From Oscillospiraceae bacterium NTUH-002-81 (GTDB lineage Bacteria > Bacillota > Clostridia > Lachnospirales > Lachnospiraceae): a DNA stretch of 64,000 nucleotides. The stretch is from assembly GCA_032620915.1 (NCBI GenBank), contig CP136052.1, forward strand, positions 217,001-281,000, given 5' to 3'. The translations under genes were made by a program, and so were the position numbers. This document shows positions 1-9,222 of this stretch, piece by piece (positions within the stretch are counted from its first letter, which is position 1; each line of letters opens with the position of its first letter). Under the pieces are notes generated by a model. It was given only the letters and a program-made list of their open reading frames with translations. It had not been told where the DNA came from and searched no databases.

Positions 1-2
1 TT

Positions 3-2630
3 GTTTGTGCCGGTGATGACGGTGTGACCACATCCGTGACTGTGGATCAGATGACTGCTTCGGAATTTGTCGGCCATAAAGAAGACATTCTTGCCAAATA
101 CGATATGATCTATATCGGTGATGGAAAGCAAAGCACCAGCGATCCGCGCATCACCGGTGCCGAGAACCTGAGGTACAGTCACGTGGGCGCCGGGATCCGG
201 ACAACAGAAAGTACCACGGAGCTTCACAAGCTGCTGGGACAGCTGGATAATGAGTATGATGCAACCTGGAGTCAGAATGGACTGCGCCGGTTTGCTCCGT
301 TTAATACCTACGGGGAAAATGGTGGCGGCTATTTCCGCGGGTCCGGCAATGATATGACCCGCGTGCAGATGGAGGAATTGCTGGAATTTGTCAAGAGCGG
401 TTACCCGGTGGTGCTGGGCTCATCCCTGGTAAATGGAAGCAGGGTGAATGCCGGTGAAGTGGATACCTCATCCTATTATTATGAATTTTTATCAGAGGCA
501 ATTGCATACGATAATGTCATGAGCCTGTCTGATCTGACTGCAGGAAGAAAGAATCTGTCCTTTTTTGCCAACTTGTCCAAGCCGGTGATCCAGTTTACGG
601 AGAAACCCAAGGATCCGCCGCGGCTGGGGGAGACGGCATCTGCGGACAGCGACTATGTTTCCGGGGAATTGCGGTATGTATTTACCATTGGCAATGACTC
701 TGATTCTGCACCGGCCACGAACACGTATGACTGTGATCTGTATCTGGATCTGAACTTTGACGGTAACCTGTCACAGAAGGAATCTCAGAAAAAATATATG
801 GTTATTCAGGATGCGGACGGCGTGGTGCTTTCTCCGGTGGAGGATGCAGATGGCAGTTCCCATTATGAATTGCGGGCCGGGAAAACATATACGATGACCA
901 GAAAGCTTCCTTCAGATTATTTTAAACTGATTACCTGGAAGCTGGAGATCACCAGTAACCGGAACAGCTATATCCACACATCGGAGATCGGATATGCGAA
1001 GCAGAAAAATACCGGAGCCAAGCAGGTGATCAATGTTTTACAGCTCCTTCCCACCAGGTATACGTGGAAGCTGGAGACGGACAGCAACTTTACGCGGCTG
1101 GCCAGCCAGCTGGATGACTTTGATATCAACATAACGACAGAAGAGGTAACAAGGATCAACAGCTACAGCCGGGCGCAGATGGATCAGTTACTGTCCGACA
1201 AGCAGATGCTGGTATTGGGATTTGCGGATGTATATCAGGACATTTCCAATGCCAACGGACAGGTGGATGCCATCCTGGATTTTGTAAAATCAGGAAAGAG
1301 TATTCTTTTTGCGCATGATACGACTTCTTATGTCAATTATGATTACAATAAGATGTATAAGCAAATCGCTTCTACGGCTTATGGTGTGGATGAGAATACG
1401 AGTATTTACTGGGATCAGTGGTTGCATAATACGGCGAAGAATGTTACCTGGGGATTGTCCCTGAATACGGTATTGCGTTCTGTGGTGGGCATGGATCGGT
1501 ATGGCATTACCTCGGATGCCCGGTTGGGAACCCAGACGGTATCTGCCCTGTTAAAAAAAGGGCAGGCGCTGACAGATGGCAACAGCGTCAGCTTCGCAGA
1601 ACTGATGCAGGCAGCCGGTGATATTGCTTACCAGGCCGGCAGCAATCGAAGTACCAGTTATGCACAGACACAGGGGTACACCAATGGTCTGGTGGAATCT
1701 TATAAAATGGGTACGGGCAACACCCTGGTAACAAAAGCGACAAAACTGAATGACGGTGCCATCACCCAGTATCCGTTCCGTATGGGAGACACGCTGAATG
1801 TGGCGACAACCCATGGACAGTATTATCAGCTGGCGCTGGAGCAGGATCAGGATATCAATGGGAACAGCGACGGAGAGACAGATGTGGTTGTCTGGTATTG
1901 CCTTGCGGATAAGTATTATGCGAATTCGCCCAACGATGCCAGAAATAACTATTATTTCTACAGTAAGGGCAATGTGATCTACACGGGAGCCGGACATGAA
2001 ACGGTGAAGGATGAAGATGAGATCCGCCTGTTTATCAACGCCATGGTGGCAGCGGCCAATGTTACTGCCGTGGAACCGTCAGTAAACTTTGTGGATCACT
2101 TAAGTCAAAAGGCTGCCATTGAGAGCAGCCGGTATTATGCCACCGACCAGACTGCCTGGACAGAAGGGGAAGGTAACGTGCTGGAACAGGATATGGACTT
2201 CTACATCGATGTCCGTGATTACAACATGGTCAGCATGGATTTGAGCCAGGAAGATCTGGACAGGCAGGAAATGACCATATCCTTCTACATCCAGGATGAC
2301 AATGGACAGGTTGTTGCTGATGCGCCGGATGACAATGCCGGGCAGAAGCTTACGGACATTACAGCACAGATCGGCCAGCTTGTCGGATACGACGGCAGCA
2401 CCATTGCCCTGGGAGATGACGGTACCTTCCACAGCAGTCAGAGTAATGCTTTCCGGCTCACTGTTCCGCACATAGAGCGGTATCTGCGGCAGGGCACCAG
2501 CGGCTATAAAAATAACTGCCGGCTGTATGTAAAAGTCACCAGTACCGTTTATCTGTACGGGCAGCCCAGAACCAGTACCAGCTGGGCGGGTATTGACCTG
2601 CGGCAGCGGCAGCTGTTTGATATGAACTAA
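3..2630 (+). CDS. C-terminal part of a large exported protein (DUF5057-like), 5' end outside window
   Basis: The frame is open from the first base, so the true start lies upstream and 876 codons are visible. The protein is rich in Asp, Ser, Thr, Tyr and Asn, with almost no Cys. Two similar segments contain a YDMIYIGDG-type strand followed later by a VKSGYPVVLGSS or VKSGKSILFAHD strand (about residues 130-150 and 425-445). These resemble the glutamine-amidotransferase-like folds of large Lachnospiraceae surface proteins such as DUF5057. No membrane segment or sorting signal is seen at the C-terminus. The family name is from memory of similar proteins; the function is unknown. A strong terminator follows. 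Confidence 0.6.
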   Translation, partial: VCAGDDGVTTSVTVDQMTASEFVGHKEDILAKYDMIYIGDGKQSTSDPRITGAENLRYSHVGAGIRTTESTTELHKLLGQLDNEYDATWSQNGLRRFAPFNTYGENGGGYFRGSGNDMTRVQMEELLEFVKSGYPVVLGSSLVNGSRVNAGEVDTSSYYYEFLSEAIAYDNVMSLSDLTAGRKNLSFFANLSKPVIQFTEKPKDPPRLGETASADSDYVSGELRYVFTIGNDSDSAPATNTYDCDLYLDLNFDGNLSQKESQKKYMVIQDADGVVLSPVEDADGSSHYELRAGKTYTMTRKLPSDYFKLITWKLEITSNRNSYIHTSEIGYAKQKNTGAKQVINVLQLLPTRYTWKLETDSNFTRLASQLDDFDINITTEEVTRINSYSRAQMDQLLSDKQMLVLGFADVYQDISNANGQVDAILDFVKSGKSILFAHDTTSYVNYDYNKMYKQIASTAYGVDENTSIYWDQWLHNTAKNVTWGLSLNTVLRSVVGMDRYGITSDARLGTQTVSALLKKGQALTDGNSVSFAELMQAAGDIAYQAGSNRSTSYAQTQGYTNGLVESYKMGTGNTLVTKATKLNDGAITQYPFRMGDTLNVATTHGQYYQLALEQDQDINGNSDGETDVVVWYCLADKYYANSPNDARNNYYFYSKGNVIYTGAGHETVKDEDEIRLFINAMVAAANVTAVEPSVNFVDHLSQKAAIESSRYYATDQTAWTEGEGNVLEQDMDFYIDVRDYNMVSMDLSQEDLDRQEMTISFYIQDDNGQVVADAPDDNAGQKLTDITAQIGQLVGYDGSTIALGDDGTFHSSQSNAFRLTVPHIERYLRQGTSGYKNNCRLYVKVTSTVYLYGQPRTSTSWAGIDLRQRQLFDMN

Positions 2631-2652
2631 AGAATAAAAATATTCCGGACGA

Positions 2653-2697
2653 AAAGAACCCTATCAAAGACTGTATAAATCTTTGATAGGGTTCTTT
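2653..2697 (+). terminator. Rho-independent terminator after the large exported protein
   Basis: A perfect 18-bp stem (2653-2670 with 2680-2697) surrounds a 9-nt loop, and the stem ends in a run of T. It sits 22 bases after the stop codon. It may also act on the nuclease gene arriving from the other strand. Confidence 0.9.
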
Positions 2698-2734
2698 GGT
2701 TCTAAATATCCATGAAATCAGCTTTTTAGAAAAA

Positions 2735-3613
2735 TTAATGAATGTGATATTCCTGCATCAGCTGTTCCCGGAAAGCGGGGTCATCCAGTGCGTGCTTCAT
2801 ATCATCAAACCGTTGGTCATCCAGAAGATGTCTGGTCAGTTCGCGTTCCTGCTCTGTATTCTTCTGTTCTTCCTTACGCCCCTGTTCATGTCCTTGCTCA
2901 TACATCATTTGGTCGTGCTCAAAACTTTTCATATATTGCAGTGAAACCTCCCCGTCATGCTTGACCTGATCTACCATTAACTGGATCTCTCTCAGGTCCT
3001 CATTGATCGCATTGCTCTGGTTCGTGTTCTCCATGTAGCTAAGCAGCTGGCGTAAGCTTTTGGATATGTTGCCTTTTTTGCCCCGGGTGTACAACACCCA
3101 GGTCTCCGCATCATCGTTATACGGCAGTTCCGGTTCTTCCAGACATTTGTTTTTGATCGTGTATAGCACCCGGTCACAGCCGAAGGGATCATAATCGCAG
3201 ATAAAGATCACATACACTTTCTTCAGTTTGCCGAAATTTTCTCCGGATTTCAGAGCCACCCTGTCAATGGCAGCATGATAAAACCGTGCCCACTTCGGAA
3301 AAGCTTTTATTTGTGCAGCATCTTTGTTATGATCCGGCTCTACATCATAAACCGTTGGTATTGCTTCGTCATGGATCTGAACACTGCCGTCTTCTTCGAT
3401 ATAGACATCCAATCTGGCACCACGAAGACCCGTATTCAAGCCGATAAACGTCTTCTGCGGATGAATTTTCAAATGCGGGAATTTCCGATCAAACAATGTC
3501 TCCAGCAACTTACGGATAAATGCTTCTCCTGTATCTGGATACGTCAGCATCGCGTTGAATAAAAAATCATCCAACAGGTTTAATTCTTCCAGCGTTTTCC
3601 TTCGTCTTTCCAT
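2735..3613 (-). CDS. Rpn family recombination-promoting nuclease / PD-(D/E)XK putative transposase
   Basis: This 292-residue protein begins ERRRKTLEELNLLDDFLFN and contains GLRGARLDVYIEEDG, the PD-(D/E)XK-type core of the Rpn family (PF12784-like). The C-terminal third is charged and helical with EQGHEQGRKEEQKN, typical of this family. Family members are DNA endonucleases that promote RecA-independent recombination; the transposase label is historical. No inverted repeats or target duplication flank it, so it is not an active insertion sequence. ATG 3613 was chosen over ATG 3619 because the GGAGG (about 3623-3627) is better spaced for it. Confidence 0.8.
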   Translation of the reverse strand: MERRRKTLEELNLLDDFLFNAMLTYPDTGEAFIRKLLETLFDRKFPHLKIHPQKTFIGLNTGLRGARLDVYIEEDGSVQIHDEAIPTVYDVEPDHNKDAAQIKAFPKWARFYHAAIDRVALKSGENFGKLKKVYVIFICDYDPFGCDRVLYTIKNKCLEEPELPYNDDAETWVLYTRGKKGNISKSLRQLLSYMENTNQSNAINEDLREIQLMVDQVKHDGEVSLQYMKSFEHDQMMYEQGHEQGRKEEQKNTEQERELTRHLLDDQRFDDMKHALDDPAFREQLMQEYHIH

Positions 3614-3728
3614 TTTCATTCTCCTCCTTATGATGGTAGAGAAGAATGTGTGTTGTACAGACAATGGCGATACGTGTCCGTCCTCACCTTCTCCGCCATA
3701 TTTTTTGTTTTTGCATATGGGGATTGAG

Positions 3729-3742
3729 TGACCGAACGGTCA
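3729..3742. promoter_or_regulatory. 14-bp perfect palindrome, candidate operator of the Rpn gene
   Basis: TGACCGAACGGTCA reads identically on both strands. It lies about 30 bases downstream of the minus-strand promoter that faces the Rpn nuclease gene, a position suited to repression. The shape suits a TetR-type dimer, but the cognate regulator is not identified. Confidence 0.4.
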
Positions 3743-3767
3743 AGAACTTTCCCAGATATGTAATTAT

Positions 3768-3796
3768 AGTGTAGCAGACACATATTTTGGTGTCAA
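3768..3796 (-). promoter_or_regulatory. Sigma-A promoter for the Rpn nuclease gene
   Basis: On the minus strand TTGACA (3796-3791) and TACACT (3773-3768) are separated by 17 bases, upstream of the Rpn gene. A TATAAT also overlaps just downstream. Confidence 0.6.
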
Positions 3797-3818
3797 TGAA
3801 ATTATGTATTATAAGATG

Positions 3819-4085
3819 CTAATCTTCCTCAATGACCTGGATTTCCATATAGTCGAAGTCTACAGAGTCAATGAAATTGTCCTGCCGGAAGCGGGCCTTG
3901 GCATGGTGCTGAAACTCGCTGATGGTGGATTCCAGCCAGATGGGTTTGCTCAGGTCGAATTCATAGCAGGCTTCTTCCAACGCATGAAAAATCTTATGTG
4001 TTCTTGTATCTGCACTGTCATCGCAGATGACGGTATCTTTCATCAGATGATTGTCTTTCATCAGTTTAACCCAAAGACGAAACAT
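3819..4085 (-). CDS. Conserved small hypothetical protein (88 aa)
   Basis: The protein is 88 residues, acidic and without membrane segments or a signal peptide. AGAGAGG lies 7-13 bases before ATG 4085, which supports translation. The composition (HALEEACYEFDLSKPIWLESTISEF) looks like a folded cytoplasmic domain, and similar short proteins are common in Lachnospiraceae. I do not recognise a characterised family. It may share a direction, though not clearly an operon, with the downstream Rpn nuclease. Confidence 0.7.
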   Translation of the reverse strand: MFRLWVKLMKDNHLMKDTVICDDSADTRTHKIFHALEEACYEFDLSKPIWLESTISEFQHHAKARFRQDNFIDSVDFDYMEIQVIEED

Positions 4086-4284
4086 GGATGCACCTCTCTT
4101 TGCATAGTCTGTTTTTTATTATAGCGCAGATTTTATTTTTTTCAAAGAGGAGAACGCTGCGTCATGATAAGTTCCCGGATAAATTCCTGTCAATTTCAAG
4201 TAGACATTTTCCCAGAATATGTTACAATACCATAGGCTGATCGTGGGATCAGCGCCCGGGACAGCCGGGCGGAAAGGAACTTGC

Positions 4285-4917
4285 ATGGAATTTGTTTACG
4301 ACAGGGATGGCAATGTGGACAGCTGGGAAGCGGTGATGTTTCTGTACAAGTCAGCGCTGAAGAAAATGACGCTGAATATGCAGATTTTGAACGATGAGTT
4401 TGAATACGTGCACCAGTATAACCCCATTGAACATATCAAATCGCGCCTGAAGGAGCCGGAGAGCATCGTAAAGAAGCTGAAACGGCACGGATATGACAGC
4501 ACGCTGGAAAATATGGTGAAATATGTGAAGGACATTGCGGGCGTGCGGATCATCTGCTCTTTTACCCCGGATATTTACCGCCTGGCAGATATGATCAGCC
4601 GGCAGAATTATCTGAAGGTGCTGGAAGTGAAGGACTATATTAAGAACCCGAAGCCAAGCGGCTACACAAGTTATCATATGATCGTATCGGTGCCGGTGAA
4701 TATCGAGGACCGTGTGGAAGACGTGAAGGTAGAGATTCAGATCCGTACGGTGGCGATGGATTTCTGGGCCAGTCTGGAGCACAAGATCCAGTACAAATAT
4801 GAGGGACAGGAAAGTGCGCCGGAGTATATCAGTCGGGATCTGCGGGACTGTGCCAGAATTGTGGCAGAGCTGGACGAACGTATGTGGAAGCTGAACCAGG
4901 CAATCCAGGAGAATTAA
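4285..4917 (+). CDS. relQ: Small alarmone synthetase, GTP pyrophosphokinase (RelQ/YjbM type)
   Basis: This stand-alone (p)ppGpp synthetase domain of 210 residues would transfer pyrophosphate from ATP to GDP or GTP in the cytoplasm. Family motifs are present: RLKEPESIVKKL near residue 55, DIAGVRIICSF near 86, GYTSYHMIV near 126, and EIQIRTVAMDFWASLEHK near 150. It lacks the hydrolase, TGS and ACT domains of RelA, and the size matches RelQ. The start is ATG 4285, preceded by AAAGGA. A GC-rich hairpin (about 4254-4270) lies just before the ribosome site and could affect initiation. Confidence 0.93.
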   Translation: MEFVYDRDGNVDSWEAVMFLYKSALKKMTLNMQILNDEFEYVHQYNPIEHIKSRLKEPESIVKKLKRHGYDSTLENMVKYVKDIAGVRIICSFTPDIYRLADMISRQNYLKVLEVKDYIKNPKPSGYTSYHMIVSVPVNIEDRVEDVKVEIQIRTVAMDFWASLEHKIQYKYEGQESAPEYISRDLRDCARIVAELDERMWKLNQAIQEN

Positions 4918-5214
4918 AAAATACCCCATAAAATGAGGAGTGCCCCGACGGTTTCCCGCCGAGGCTATTATGAAAAAATTTATCTATGTGTGTAATGAAA
5001 AACATTACGTAAACGCCCAAATCTTTATTTTCTTTCGATGATTTTAGTATAGTCTTTAATTATGAATAAATTGTGAACAAACCTTAAACAATGTGTGAAA
5101 ATGCACAAAAACAAAAAAATGAAAGAAAAAAATTTTTGAACAAATCTGATAAAAACTTCTGAAAAATCCGCATGCAAATTGCAAAAAACTTTCTGAGAAG
5201 GAAGAAATAGGCGG

Positions 5215-5243
5215 TTGTCAACGGAAAACCAAAATGATACAAT
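5215..5243 (+). promoter_or_regulatory. Sigma-A promoter of the coiled-coil protein gene
   Basis: TTGTCA (5215-5220) and TACAAT (5238-5243) are separated by 17 bases, with the coding start 67 bases downstream. This accounts for the end of the 4918-5309 gap. The rest of that gap is very A/T-rich and shows no convincing ORF or clear terminator. Confidence 0.75.
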
Positions 5244-5309
5244 GATTTATCATAAGAAAACAAAGATACGTTGGGGAAACGGGTTAAAAAAGAACGCAGG
5301 AGGATAACA

Positions 5310-6014
5310 ATGGCAGGATTTATGGATATGCTGGGCAAGCGGCCGGAGACAGAAAGCGGCAGTTCTTATCAGAGAACGGTACTCCGTGAAGTGGCCAGGA
5401 AGCTGAATGATCTGGAAGAACAGAATGAGCAGAATGCGTTGGCAATAGAGGAAGTCCGGAAATTGCAGAGAACCGTATTGCAGCGGCTGGATGCAATGAA
5501 AATGGACAAGGAAGATGGTATTGGCGGACGGCCGGGAGCAGGGGATATCAGTGCCCGGACAGAGGGCATTAATGACCTGCAGAAGCAGATAAGAATGCTG
5601 ACCCAACAGCTTTCTTCGGGGGTAGACCATCTGGGAACAGAGATTGGTGATATTGTCCGGAAGCTGGCAGATTTGGATGGACAGATACAGCAGGTACAGG
5701 CGCAGCAGGAGCAGCAGGTACAGGTGCAGCAGGAGCAGCTCCAGCAGATGCAGGCACAGGTTCAGGAGGAAGAACGTCCGGCAGAGGATGGGGAGTCCCT
5801 GAAGGATCAGCTGGATACGCTGCGGCTGTCTCTGGAGGATACGGTACACAAAGAAAATATCAAGTGTTTTCGGAATATTCAGGGAGCGCTGGAAGAGCAG
5901 GGCGACGGCAGAAGCTATGATCTGAATGCACTGCGCAAATATCTGAAGGTGATCGTATGGTTCCAGCTGATCACCATTGCGCTGATCGTGCTGCGGATTC
6001 TGGGACTTTTATAG
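5310..6014 (+). CDS. Tail-anchored coiled-coil membrane protein, hypothetical
   Basis: The 234-residue protein has a short N-terminal head (MAGFMDMLGKRPETES), then long heptad-rich helices (about 25-75 and 90-160). A Gln-rich stretch lies near 130-165, and one hydrophobic helix sits at the extreme C-terminus (YLKVIVWFQLITIALIVLRI). That arrangement predicts a cytoplasmic coiled coil held by a C-terminal tail anchor. There is no recognised family. AGGAGG lies 7 bases before ATG 5310. It is a monocistronic unit between its own promoter and a bidirectional terminator. Confidence 0.75.
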   Translation: MAGFMDMLGKRPETESGSSYQRTVLREVARKLNDLEEQNEQNALAIEEVRKLQRTVLQRLDAMKMDKEDGIGGRPGAGDISARTEGINDLQKQIRMLTQQLSSGVDHLGTEIGDIVRKLADLDGQIQQVQAQQEQQVQVQQEQLQQMQAQVQEEERPAEDGESLKDQLDTLRLSLEDTVHKENIKCFRNIQGALEEQGDGRSYDLNALRKYLKVIVWFQLITIALIVLRILGLL

Positions 6015-6040
6015 GTGTTTTTGAAAATTTTGAAAAAATA

Positions 6041-6131
6041 AAAACCTCCGTGGAGAAATGTTTGAAATGCCGGAGTATCAGATTACATCTGACACTTTTG
6101 GAGATTCATCACATTAGTTCCCGGAGGTTTT
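6041..6131. terminator. Bidirectional structured terminator between convergent genes
   Basis: Outer arms AAAACCTCCG (6041-6050) and CGGAGGTTTT (6122-6131) are exact complements. The interior holds a small TCAGAT-TAC-ATCTGA hairpin. T-runs flank it on both strands, as expected between convergent genes. Confidence 0.65.
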
Positions 6132-6147
6132 ATTTTGTTCTGTAAGC

Positions 6148-7053
6148 TTACTCGAAATGGAATCCCTTCAACAGTGCACCCAGATTGCTGCCGATCTCCT
6201 CAGCCTGAGGGATTTCCACAGCTTCTTCCTGGATCTCTTCGGAAGCCACATCGTTCAGTGCTTTCATGCTGAGGCTGATCTTGCCGTCCTTGATGCCGAT
6301 GACCTTCACTTTTACGGTGTCCCCCTCATTCAAAACGGTGCGGGGATTTTTGATATGCTTGTCAGAAATCTGAGAAACGTGCACCAGGCCGGTGAGACCG
6401 TTGCTTAACCGGACAAAAGCACCATAGTCTTTCACAGATTCTACCACACCCTCGGTGACGAGGCCCACCTGCACGTTGGATACCAGCGCTTTTTTCTCTT
6501 CGGCCTCTTTTTCTTTCAGAATCTCCCGGGCGGAAAGCACCAGGCGATGGGCTTCTGCGTCAGCGGTGATGACCCGCACCTGAATCTCTTTTAACAGCCA
6601 GTCCTCCAGATTTTCCACATAGGAAAGGGAAAGCTTGGATGCCGGAATGAAGCCGCGGATGCCTTCCACGTAGGCGATGACGCCTTTGTTGACCACGCCC
6701 TTGATCTGTACAGTGAGATCAGTGCCGTTTTCCATATATTCCTTTAATTTATCCCAGGCGAGAACGTCATTGGCCTGTTTCCTGGACAGGAGAATGTTGC
6801 CGTTGCCGTCATCCAGACTGATGACCTCTGCGGAAACCGTATCGCCGATGGCCACGTCCTGTTTGATGGAAAAATCGGGGTCTTCGGTATAGTCTGCCAG
6901 GCGGATAATGCCCTCGGTGTAATATTTCAGATCCAGAATAACCTCAGACTCTGTGACACCGATCACGGTGCCTTCGATGATGTCGCCTTCCTCGATCTTG
7001 CGGAAGGAAGCTTCCAGTTCTTTGTTGTAAGATGCCATGGTTTCTTCGCTCAT
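6148..7053 (-). CDS. rpsA: S1 RNA-binding domain protein (ribosomal protein S1 homologue)
   Basis: The 301-residue protein has three S1/OB-fold repeats, at about residues 20-90 (EGDIIEGTVIGVTESEVILDL), 105-175 and 190-260 (VGLVTEGVVESVKDYGAFVRL). An acidic tail follows, ending in GALLKGFHFE. Short S1 proteins of Firmicutes bind RNA and can associate with the ribosome; they are smaller than the six-domain E. coli S1. GAGGAGG sits upstream of ATG 7053. The symbol follows common annotation, and the exact role in this organism is not proven. Confidence 0.85.
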   Translation of the reverse strand: MSEETMASYNKELEASFRKIEEGDIIEGTVIGVTESEVILDLKYYTEGIIRLADYTEDPDFSIKQDVAIGDTVSAEVISLDDGNGNILLSRKQANDVLAWDKLKEYMENGTDLTVQIKGVVNKGVIAYVEGIRGFIPASKLSLSYVENLEDWLLKEIQVRVITADAEAHRLVLSAREILKEKEAEEKKALVSNVQVGLVTEGVVESVKDYGAFVRLSNGLTGLVHVSQISDKHIKNPRTVLNEGDTVKVKVIGIKDGKISLSMKALNDVASEEIQEEAVEIPQAEEIGSNLGALLKGFHFE

Positions 7054-7239
7054 GGGTTCGGTCCTCCTCTAATTTGTTTCCAGTTATTATAACACATTCT
7101 TTTGGAATATGCTTGAATAATTTGTCAGAAAACGCTAGAATGATAAGGATTGTAATGTTACAGTTTCGGACGCAGATCCTGCGGACAGGCTGTGATAACA
7201 AAAAACGGGAACACCTGCAGGGCGGGGAGGAAATAGAAA

Positions 7240-7692
7240 GTGACGAAGGATGTAATCATTGGGATCAGTGGACTGCAGTTTACGGGAGAGAGCGGGGCGG
7301 ACAGCCTGGAGATGATCGCGCCGGGAGAATATTTTTTGAGAAACGGACGCCATTATGTGAAATACGAAGAAGTGATCGAGGGATTTGCCGAGCGCAACCA
7401 GAATCTGGTGAAAATTTCGCCCAATAAGCTGGAAGTGACCAAGAAGGGACTTACCAACATTCACATGGTTTTTGAAGAAAATAAGAAAAATCTTACCTGC
7501 TACAGCACGCCTTACGGGAATCTGATGATCGGCATTGAGGGCGGCCCGGTGAGCATCCAGGAAACAGATGACAGGATCGAAGTCCGCGCCAACTATTCCC
7601 TGGACATCAACTACGAGCACGTGGCCAACTGTGAGATCAGGATGCACATCCAGTCCAAGGAGGCGCAGCAGTTTTCACTCACAGAAATGTAA
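7240..7692 (+). CDS. DUF1934 domain-containing protein (YwiB-like)
   Basis: This 150-residue protein is predicted to be a calycin-like beta barrel. Diagnostic parts are the N-terminal VIIGISGLQ, KYEEVIEG, ISPNKLEVTKKG and the C-terminal YSLDINYEHVANCEIRMHI. Its function is unknown. It starts at GTG 7240, with GGGGAGG ending 9 bases upstream. It diverges from the S1-domain gene and converges with the dehydrogenase gene, whose stop is only 8 bases away. Confidence 0.85.
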   Translation: MTKDVIIGISGLQFTGESGADSLEMIAPGEYFLRNGRHYVKYEEVIEGFAERNQNLVKISPNKLEVTKKGLTNIHMVFEENKKNLTCYSTPYGNLMIGIEGGPVSIQETDDRIEVRANYSLDINYEHVANCEIRMHIQSKEAQQFSLTEM

Positions 7693-7700
7693 CAGCCGGT

Positions 7701-8651
7701 TTATTTTTCGGGTTCTTCGAAAGAATCCATACACTGTACCATACGGATATAACGGGAATCCCGGTCTTTGATGAGACCCGGGATTTCTTCTTTTCTGTAG
7801 GAATAGAAGCCTTCGCCGGATTTTACGCCCAGCTTGCCCTGCGCCACCAGATCCTGGAGCAGGCGGGAACCGTCCTTGTCATCACACAGATCCTCGAACA
7901 GATAATTGGATACGCTGTTGAAAATATCCACGCCGCCCATGTCTACCACACGGAAAGGCCCCAGGCAGGCGTAGCGCATGCCGATGACCAGGCTGCAGGC
8001 CAGATCCACTTCCTCCATGGAAGCAGCGCCGGATTCTACCAGGTGGGCAGCTTCCCGCAGCAGGGCGTACTGGAGACGGTTGGCAATGAAACCGGGGATA
8101 TCCTTCTGTACCTTCACCGGCTTCTTGTCCAGCTTCCGGGACAGTTCCATGACAGCATCGGCTGTTTCATCGGTGGTCTTTTCACCCTTGGTGACCTCCA
8201 CAAGCTGTACAATGTGGGGCGGGTTGAACCAGTGCATACCGGTAAAACGCTCCGGCCGATAGACAGCCGTTGCCATCTCTGTGATGCTCATGCCGGAAGT
8301 GTTGGTACACAGGATAGCATTCTCCGGAACCAGATGGGAAATCTCGTCCCAGAATTTTTTCTTCACATCCATGTCCTCACTGATGCTTTCGATGACCAGG
8401 TCAGCGTCTGCAAAGCAGGCTTTGTCGTTGGTAAAGGCGATCAGTTTGATGAGTGTCTGGGATTCCTCCTGGCTTACCACGCCCTGTGCCACCAGCGCTT
8501 CCTGGTTGACGCGGATGTTTTCCTGTGACCGGTCAAGGGTCTCCTGGCGGCGGCTGTAGAGCGTCACCGCAAATCCTTTCTGGGCGAAAATCTGTACGAG
8601 TGAAGTGCCCATGGTGCCGCCTCCGGCAATGATAATGTGTTCGGTGTTCAT
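7701..8651 (-). CDS. 3-hydroxyacyl-CoA dehydrogenase family protein
   Basis: The enzyme is expected to perform NAD(P)-dependent oxidation/reduction of a 3-hydroxyacyl-CoA. It is 316 residues. The Rossmann loop AGGGTMG is at residues 9-15. The catalytic set is visible: Ser119 in CTNTSG, His140 in GMHWFNPP, Glu152 in LVEV, and an Asn near 190 in IPGFIANRL. The C-terminal helical domain ends LGVKSGEGFYSY. It is related to Hbd of butyrate synthesis, but no butyrate genes are nearby and the substrate is uncertain. ATG 8651 is better spaced from GGAGG than TTG 8654. Confidence 0.87.
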   Translation of the reverse strand: MNTEHIIIAGGGTMGTSLVQIFAQKGFAVTLYSRRQETLDRSQENIRVNQEALVAQGVVSQEESQTLIKLIAFTNDKACFADADLVIESISEDMDVKKKFWDEISHLVPENAILCTNTSGMSITEMATAVYRPERFTGMHWFNPPHIVQLVEVTKGEKTTDETADAVMELSRKLDKKPVKVQKDIPGFIANRLQYALLREAAHLVESGAASMEEVDLACSLVIGMRYACLGPFRVVDMGGVDIFNSVSNYLFEDLCDDKDGSRLLQDLVAQGKLGVKSGEGFYSYRKEEIPGLIKDRDSRYIRMVQCMDSFEEPEK

Positions 8652-8701
8652 CAAATATCCTCCTTATTCTCCCTTTTTGAAAAATGATATCCAATACAAG
8701 A

Positions 8702-8731
8702 ACAGGCCGCCCGAACATCTCGGACAGCCTG
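8702..8731 (-). terminator. Probable terminator of the 157-aa membrane protein gene
   Basis: ACAGGC (8702-8707) pairs with GCCTGT (8726-8731) around an imperfect CCGA/TCGG inner stem. The T-tract on the minus strand is modest. Confidence 0.45.
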
Positions 8732-8748
8732 TATTTTCTGAAAATACG

Positions 8749-9222
8749 TTATTTGTTCTTGCTGCTGCGTGCTGCCAGTGCTTTCTCCTTTGTACGTGCC
8801 CAGAAGCCTTTCTTTTTCTGTTCCGTGGTATCAACCGCGCCGCGGAGCCCCTTCACTGCAGTGATGTAAATACCGCTGACAACCGCTTTGACTTCCTTCT
8901 TCACCGGAACCTGATCAAAAATTGCCTCGTCGCACATCAGGGTCATCACACGGGGACCAATCTTGGCCTTTACAATCGGCACCTTGGACCGTCTTAAGAT
9001 CTTCGGTGACTGGTCGATGACGGTCTGCGGCAGGCCGGAATCCTTCAGGCGCATACGCTTCTTGTCAATGATCAGCATGGACATGGACTGAGCCATGGCA
9101 TCCATCTGCTCGCGCTGTGCATCCTGCTTCTTCTCCATGCGCTTTGTGAAAAAATAAAGTGCAACGAATGCTGCGGTGAGCACCAGTGCGATTACAAGCA
9201 AAACAATAGTAAGTGTAGACAT
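8749..9222 (-). CDS. Hypothetical single-pass membrane protein (157 aa)
   Basis: An N-terminal hydrophobic helix (about residues 4-26, LTIVLLVIALVLTAAFVALYFF) is followed by a basic helix and a compact domain (about 55-125, SGLPQTVIDQSPKILRRSKV). A Lys/Arg-rich tail ends the protein. The topology suggests an N-terminal anchor with a cytoplasmic domain. GGGAGG lies 8 bases before ATG 9222. I do not recognise a named family. It has its own terminator and faces away from the cardiolipin synthase gene. Confidence 0.72.
   Translation of the reverse strand: MSTLTIVLLVIALVLTAAFVALYFFTKRMEKKQDAQREQMDAMAQSMSMLIIDKKRMRLKDSGLPQTVIDQSPKILRRSKVPIVKAKIGPRVMTLMCDEAIFDQVPVKKEVKAVVSGIYITAVKGLRGAVDTTEQKKKGFWARTKEKALAARSSKNK

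Noticed and set aside
2735-3613. Transposase of an insertion sequence
   Set aside because: The family is often called transposase, but no terminal inverted repeats, target duplication or second copy are present.
4947-4970. Terminator after the small alarmone synthetase
   Set aside because: The CCCCGACGG/CCGCCGAGG arms have two mismatches and no T-run follows, so support is too weak.
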